A DNA stretch of 64,000 bases, taken from Ceratodon purpureus. Taxonomy: Eukaryota > Streptophyta > Bryopsida > Pseudoditrichales > Ditrichaceae. Below are positions 59,035-64,000 of this stretch, piece by piece. Under the pieces are notes generated by a model. It saw nothing but the letters and a program-made list of their open reading frames with translations, did not search any database and was not told the origin of the DNA. The stretch covers positions 15,917,048-15,981,047 of the forward strand of contig CM026421.1 of NCBI GenBank assembly GCA_014871385.1. Direction: 5' to 3'. Made by a program: the position numbers and the translations under genes. Position 1 is the stretch's first letter, and the number at the start of each line of letters is the position of its first letter.

Positions 59035-59704
59035 TGTGTGTCTCTGTGCATGTGTATGTGTGTGTGTTCGGAACATGAGCAAGCTGAAAATGGACATGGG
59101 CACCCACACCTTCCACCTTTCATTTCCTCAAGTTTCGCACGAAGGTGGCCCTCTTTCTCTGGAACCCGGCATCCGGGACATGTCCCACCGGAAGGTTTAT
59201 GATAAGTTATCATGCTCAGTGTTTATGAAGGTTTATGGCGTAGTGTTTTTTCATCTGCACAGTGTTGTTGTGTGTTTTCAAATCATTCTGTGTGCGGCCT
59301 GGATGTCAGGGGGTGTGTCAGTGCAGTTATGGAGCAGGCGAGTGAGTCATATCAGCAGCCTCCTCTCATTCATCAATGCCTGCAGCGGTGAGCTTTGTGT
59401 TAGCCTGGCTACGAGGTGGGTGGGTGCAATCACAATTACAATGTTTGTTTGTTTTTTTGGTGTGAGGGTGTGAATTGGTGAGAGTTTGGAGAAGCGTCAT
59501 TTGCTGGATCTTTGACACAGGTTATGGTGTTCTGTGATTCTGTCTTGCTCCTTCGTGGTAGTAGAATATTTCATTTTGTTCAGGTCATGGCAGTCTAGAG
59601 TACCGGTAGTGGTATGGGTTCTCTTTTTGAAGAAAGAGGGATTCAAAATGATTCAATGTTTTGTGAGATTCATTTTTTGAGTGAGTGAAATGTGACACAT
59701 AGGG

Positions 59705-59842
59705 TAGGTGGCTCAAAACCTGCGCGGCACCACCAACCGCAGTCTAGACCTGGCCAAGGAGGAGGTACATTATAACTTCCAACTTTAAATTTCTATGTAT
59801 TTATGGTGTACATTTTAGGTCGAGCGGTTTTTGAGCCACCTA
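59705..59842. mobile_element. MITE-like element with TA target duplication
   Basis: GGTGGCTCAAAACC at 59707-59720 is mirrored by the inverted GGTTTTTGAGCCACC at 59826-59840. These bound a 134-bp element. Each end is flanked by TA (59705-59706 and 59841-59842), as expected for a Tc1/mariner-type nonautonomous element. The interior is noncoding. The superfamily call rests on the TA flanks and size only. Confidence 0.65.
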
Positions 59843-60668
59843 CTTTCAAAGTTCATAACTAATTCAGAGTTAATCCAAAATTAATTATTCCAATTGGTCC
59901 AATTTTCTGTACACTTTACACATCTTCCAAAATTTGATTCCTTTAATAGCTCCCCACCGAGCCTACCAATTTGAAGTCTAATTGATTTTTAAGCCATTGA
60001 CTATACTCAAGTTGTTGTACTTAAAGAAAGAGTTTGGTACTATGTTTTGATTTTATATTGTCATGGTATCTAATATTCGGTTTTTTTTGGAACAATTTCA
60101 CTAGATTATTATACAAATAATGTTTAAAATGTCCTCTTTAAAAAATATTATATGATCATATATCTATACTAAAAATAATAATGTTCGTTCATCACAAACC
60201 ACAAATCAATTCCTTAAACCAAATCCACAAAAAAATCCAACTTGAAATCTAATTTTTGTGCCTTTTGAAAATACACAATATTTTTTATTAGTTGAAGGAT
60301 TGTTTATATGTCGTTTGAAATTCTTCAATATAATTTAAAATTTTCACTTTTCACACAATCCTCTCATTACATGGTTTTCATATACTTTCATACAATGAAG
60401 GTTATAAAAGCATCCATGATTTCTTTAAATTGTCTTAAAAGTTTTGAAAATTAAAAAATTACTTAAAATTTTAATAATATAAAATTTGAACATAAAATCA
60501 CTATTCAAAGCAAAATATTTTGAGAAATTACAAAGAATTTACATATGTATGTGTGTATTATGACAAGATGTACATTTTAAATATGCATTTGTGTTATTGA
60601 TAAATTATAAAAAACTTATATCAAATAAAACATAAATTAAAACTTTATAATTTTATAATTCTATGATA

Positions 60669-60825
<157 letters not shown>

Positions 60826-61102
60826 TCCAAAAGAATTATATCTGCAAATATTTTAGCATACTGAGTGTTTGAATGAGCAATACCATAGATGTCTCAATCA
60901 AAATGATTTAAGAATTAATGGAAAAAATCATGTATAGATTATTGAATCATATTTCAATAAAAAATAAGTCGAACCATAACAATCAATAATTATTTTATCT
61001 AATTACACAATTTAAAATTTTCAAATCTATATTATTAGTTTTTCAAATACATTAATAAATCATACATTGTAACACCATAGCCACGTTTGTTCCCTATCAA
61101 AT

Positions 61103-61328
61103 GAATATTTATTTCTTGGGGGAAAAACAAGGTTTGTCCCTTAAGAAATTGATTTTATTGATTTTTTTTAGTAAAACAAACACAAAAATTGCATCAAATG
61201 GCTTAGATATAATAAATATCACTAAAAAAATCTACTTTTTTCTTTTGTCATTTGTAATTTTCTAATTTTTTTTGTTTTTTATTTTCGAAATTATTTATGA
61301 ACGAACCTGCTATGGTGTTACGATAGTT
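61103..61328 (+). repeat. Dispersed AT-rich repeat family, copy 2
   Basis: Colinear with 33500-33730 through anchors GAATA, AAATGGCTTAGATAT (61196) and GCTATGGTGTTACGATA (61310). The anchor spacings in the two copies differ by only 2-3 bases. Confidence 0.55.
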
Positions 61329-62030
61329 GATATTGCATTGCGGAGTAGTCAAAGGACTGAATTCCTTATTCATTGAGCATCATCCAAGATTTTTGGTAAA
61401 TATGATACATTGCTGTAGTTTATTTAAGACCCTTCTTGTTGAAATTAAACACATTCCTAAGTTTCCAAGTGTGACTTGTATTCTAGCTTCCTCAAATATT
61501 GTCTTTTTGCTCAAATTTGCTAGTGGATGGCGATACTAGTGACTTGCCTTAAAATAGGTGACTGCTACTAGTTTAATTTTGAAAATTTCCATGCAAATAG
61601 AAATGTCCATATCCATGTCCATATGAAGTTAAATAAATCACTAAAAACCTCTAAGTGTTTTTAGTATAGCCATGAAAAGTAGAAAGTTTGTTGTACAATG
61701 TAAATGGTTTAGGTGCACATAAAAAGTTATAATTTATAAAAAGGTGTCAAGAAATATTTCTAAATTTTGTTTCTTTTAAAGATAAATGACCTTTGAAGCT
61801 AAATAACTAGTAAAAACACCTCTTCATTTCGTTGTCGCTTGACAAACATTCTTCAAATCTTAAACTATATTCAAAGCAACAATGCTTCACCATTGTGATA
61901 CTATATTATTTATGCAATCTTCTCATAGGATTCTTATTCTAAGAGCGTACCAACTTCATTTGCAAATTTTAGTGAAAAAAAATTTTGGATTGAAATATCC
62001 AAAATAAAGTGAAGAGTATTGATGTTGCAG

Positions 62031-62989
62031 GCTAAGAACATGAATAATGTATCGGACTATTGTTTGACCAAACAAATTATTAGAAACTACAAGAAAGATT
62101 TCATGTGTAGACCTTCAATGTGTCATGAGTGTGAAGATGCTATGAAAGTTGCTAACTCTACATTCGGCGATGGTGGTTTTCTACAGGTATTAATTATCAT
62201 TTAGTTAATCTAATCTAAAGATATAAGATACCTTTAAATATTTTGTGGTTGTTTCAAAAAGTATGATACTTCATGATTGTAAATAAAATATTTGACAATG
62301 AAATGACTTGTGACATGATTTGTGATTTGTAGGGAAAGCACCATGATGTTTTGTCTCCAAGTGGAAAGAACGTTTCATTTGGTATTGTATATCAATATAT
62401 ATAACACATTAACAACATAGTACACACATTCCTTGGTATTTTGCTAATATTTGTTGAACTAATTTACTTGGATCTTTCTTTGTAAAAATCTTTTACTTAT
62501 AATCAGCGAAGATCCGAACATGTTTGAAGTTCCTCTTTCTCTCTTGGTTAGAGCTTCCCCTTTGTGCCATTGATAGGAACTGAAGCCAATGATCCATCTC
62601 TTCAGCTTGCCAACATTGTTGTGGAGCTTGATGATGGATGTGTGGAACGCATTAGGATGAACGACAATGAATCTGCAGTAGAAGTGGCTACAAAGGTTTG
62701 TCGGAAGAACGACCTTCCTGATAAATTTATAACACTTCTTGCAGAGCACATCATTGATCGTTACCCGACCAGACCTGTGGACCAAAAGAAAGAGGAAGTG
62801 ACAGAGAACACTACTGAAATCAAAGAAAGCGCACCGGTGAAGAATCAAAGTAAGAACAAATCGGTGAAAATCAAAAGTGAGAGTAAAACAAAGAAGGACA
62901 AAAATGAGTCTTCAAGTGAAAGCTCAGAAGAGAGTCCAATTGAAAGCCCAAGTGAGAGCCCATCTAGCGGCGATTCCAAAAGGAAGTAA
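62031..62989 (+). CDS. Unrecognised protein, 3' exons only (acidic, serine-rich tail)
   Basis: Three exons join in phase 0: 62031-62186 (after TTGCAG), 62333-62386 (donor GTATAT), 62552-62989 (after TTAG, stop TAA). They give about 215 residues with no start codon in this part, so upstream exons are expected. Exon 1 has a Cys cluster (CRPSMCHEC). The middle reads ANIVVELDDGCVERIRMNDN followed by AVEVATKVCRKNDLPDKFITLLAEHI, a compact beta then helix pattern that looks like a real folded domain but one I cannot name. The last 60 residues are Lys/Ser/Glu-rich with SESPIESPSESPSS-like repeats, probably disordered. It converges with the GDSL gene, leaving 106 bases between the two stops. Confidence 0.55.
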
Positions 62990-63095
62990 TCACTTTGCCA
63001 CCTTTCTCAACACAACAATTACCTCCTTGGGATAAATTCAATGTATCATCTTGGACGGAACTTGGCATCACATGGTGACAACATTTGCTGCTGTC

Positions 63096-64000
63096 TCAAA
63101 AATTACTAAGATTGAGATTACACTGCAAACTGAGGTTGGAGCTTTGTGCGGGACCTTCCACAAACCTACCGTTCAGAAAGAAACGAGCAAGCTGCCGGTT
63201 CAGTGCTTGTGTAGGATGCAAACCATCCCAAATAAGATACTGTGAAGGATTGGCACATGCCGATGAAATGTTGACAAAAGTACTTACGTTTGTGACAGGG
63301 TCTACAACCTCCCCTGACTTCCCGCACCCCACTGAAGGGTTGAAGTTGTGTTGGCCGCCGTAGCCACAGCACGCCACAAGTGCTTTCTCTTTTTGGAATC
63401 CTGAAACACAGAGCAAAAAACATGAGTTAATGCGGTATTAAATATGTGTACAATTCAGAGGGACTGCATGGAGACGTAGAAACTTTTGTTTTGATTAAGA
63501 GCTTACCGTAGGCTTCCAAGTCACTGAAAATGGCCTTGGTCGCGCTGTAAGAATCAAAGAATAAGATGCTCACATCGGACCAGAGCGTTCGAAACTCCGT
63601 CACCATCGCCTTTAGTTGTGCATTGTAAACTTTCACCACTTCGTTGTATTCGATCATGCACCCAGATCTATCGACGGGGCTGTCATTTCTTCCATAGAGC
63701 GTTAGAATATATGGAGTGCATCCCGCTGGTGGCGCATTGAAGAACAAGAAACTCCGGGATCCACTGGCGTACAGAGTCTGCGTGCAGGTCGAATATGATT
63801 CGTTTAAGTACATTGACGACTCATGAGAAATTTCACTCGAAGAAAATCTACAGAAGATAAACCGTTTGAATTTGCGAAAATGTGCTTACAGTCTTCCGTT
63901 AGCAATGGCACAAGAAGTATTCGAAGGTCGGATGTGGTGATCTTATGCACTAACCTCCATGGCAAGTCGGACTGCTTTGATGGCGCGTGGGACCGTGAGC
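63096..64000 (-). CDS. GDSL esterase/lipase (SGNH hydrolase), 5' part outside the window
   Basis: Secreted plant GDSL lipases hydrolyse acyl esters. The visible exons are 63955-64000 (entering from the right edge), 63507-63847 and the last, 63096-63400; the final junction is in phase. The phase of the 63847 acceptor favours an upstream frame ending SDLPWR. The conserved plant segment LYASGSRSFLFFNAPPAGCTP matches the family NLPPLGC.P block. FFDSYSATKAIFSDLEAYG and the Cys-containing CCGYGG..N region follow. Block V is IWDGLHPTQALN, with catalytic Asp and His in DGLHP. Blocks I and II with the nucleophile serine lie beyond the right edge, so completeness cannot be judged. Confidence 0.88.

Noticed and set aside
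58795..59473. Overlapping ORFs across the CTGT/TG microsatellite
   Set aside because: Generated by simple repeats in several frames of both strands.

Overview
This window looks like nuclear DNA of a land plant, most likely a seed-free plant such as a moss. The plant-type genes (mitochondrial PDH E1-alpha, chloroplast FZL, augmin subunit 6, plastid-type phospholipase A1, GDSL lipase) carry many short GT-AG introns of roughly 100-800 bases. They sit in AT-rich, transposon-laden spacers. The lineage is an inference from gene style, not something the sequence proves.

Layout. At 1-600 there is a 41-base C run and one copy of a dispersed repeat. A complete eight-exon PDH E1-alpha gene lies at 819-3990 (+). 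From 6005 to 26754 a single CACTA (En/Spm, CMC) DNA transposon of 20,750 bp is inserted. It has perfect 12-bp terminal inverted repeats starting CACTAG and a 3-bp TCT target duplication. Inside it are two paralogous F-box-like genes (-), a TNPA-like gene with an arginine/serine-rich domain and a Transposase_24-like domain (-), two acidic or hydrophilic ORFs (-), and a divergently transcribed TNPD/Tnp2 transposase (+) that carries one apparent frameshift.

From 26758 to 38124 the DNA is mostly AT-rich spacer. It holds a tiny retroposon with its target duplication (28619-28704), an intronless class-3 lipase/phospholipase A1 gene (29622-31592, -), and repeat relics. A 13-exon FZL dynamin-like GTPase gene (38125-44128, -) faces a nine-exon TIM44 gene (45239-48509, +) across a 1.1-kb shared promoter region with a telomere-like TTAGGG motif. 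After another AT-rich spacer comes augmin subunit 6 (about 53313-57428, -). Then follow microsatellites, a 134-bp MITE-like element with TA flanks (59707-59840) and a 148-bp (TA)n tract. The right edge holds the 3' part of an unrecognised serine-rich gene (62031-62989, +) that converges on a GDSL lipase gene running off the window (63096-64000, -).

The host genes are ordinary housekeeping genes of mitochondrion, chloroplast and microtubule cytoskeleton, with no sign of a functional cluster. The most unusual object is the giant CACTA element: opposite-strand TNPA and TNPD genes, an SR-protein-like RS domain on the TNPA-like protein, palindromic subterminal repeats, and a pair of F-box-like cargo genes.
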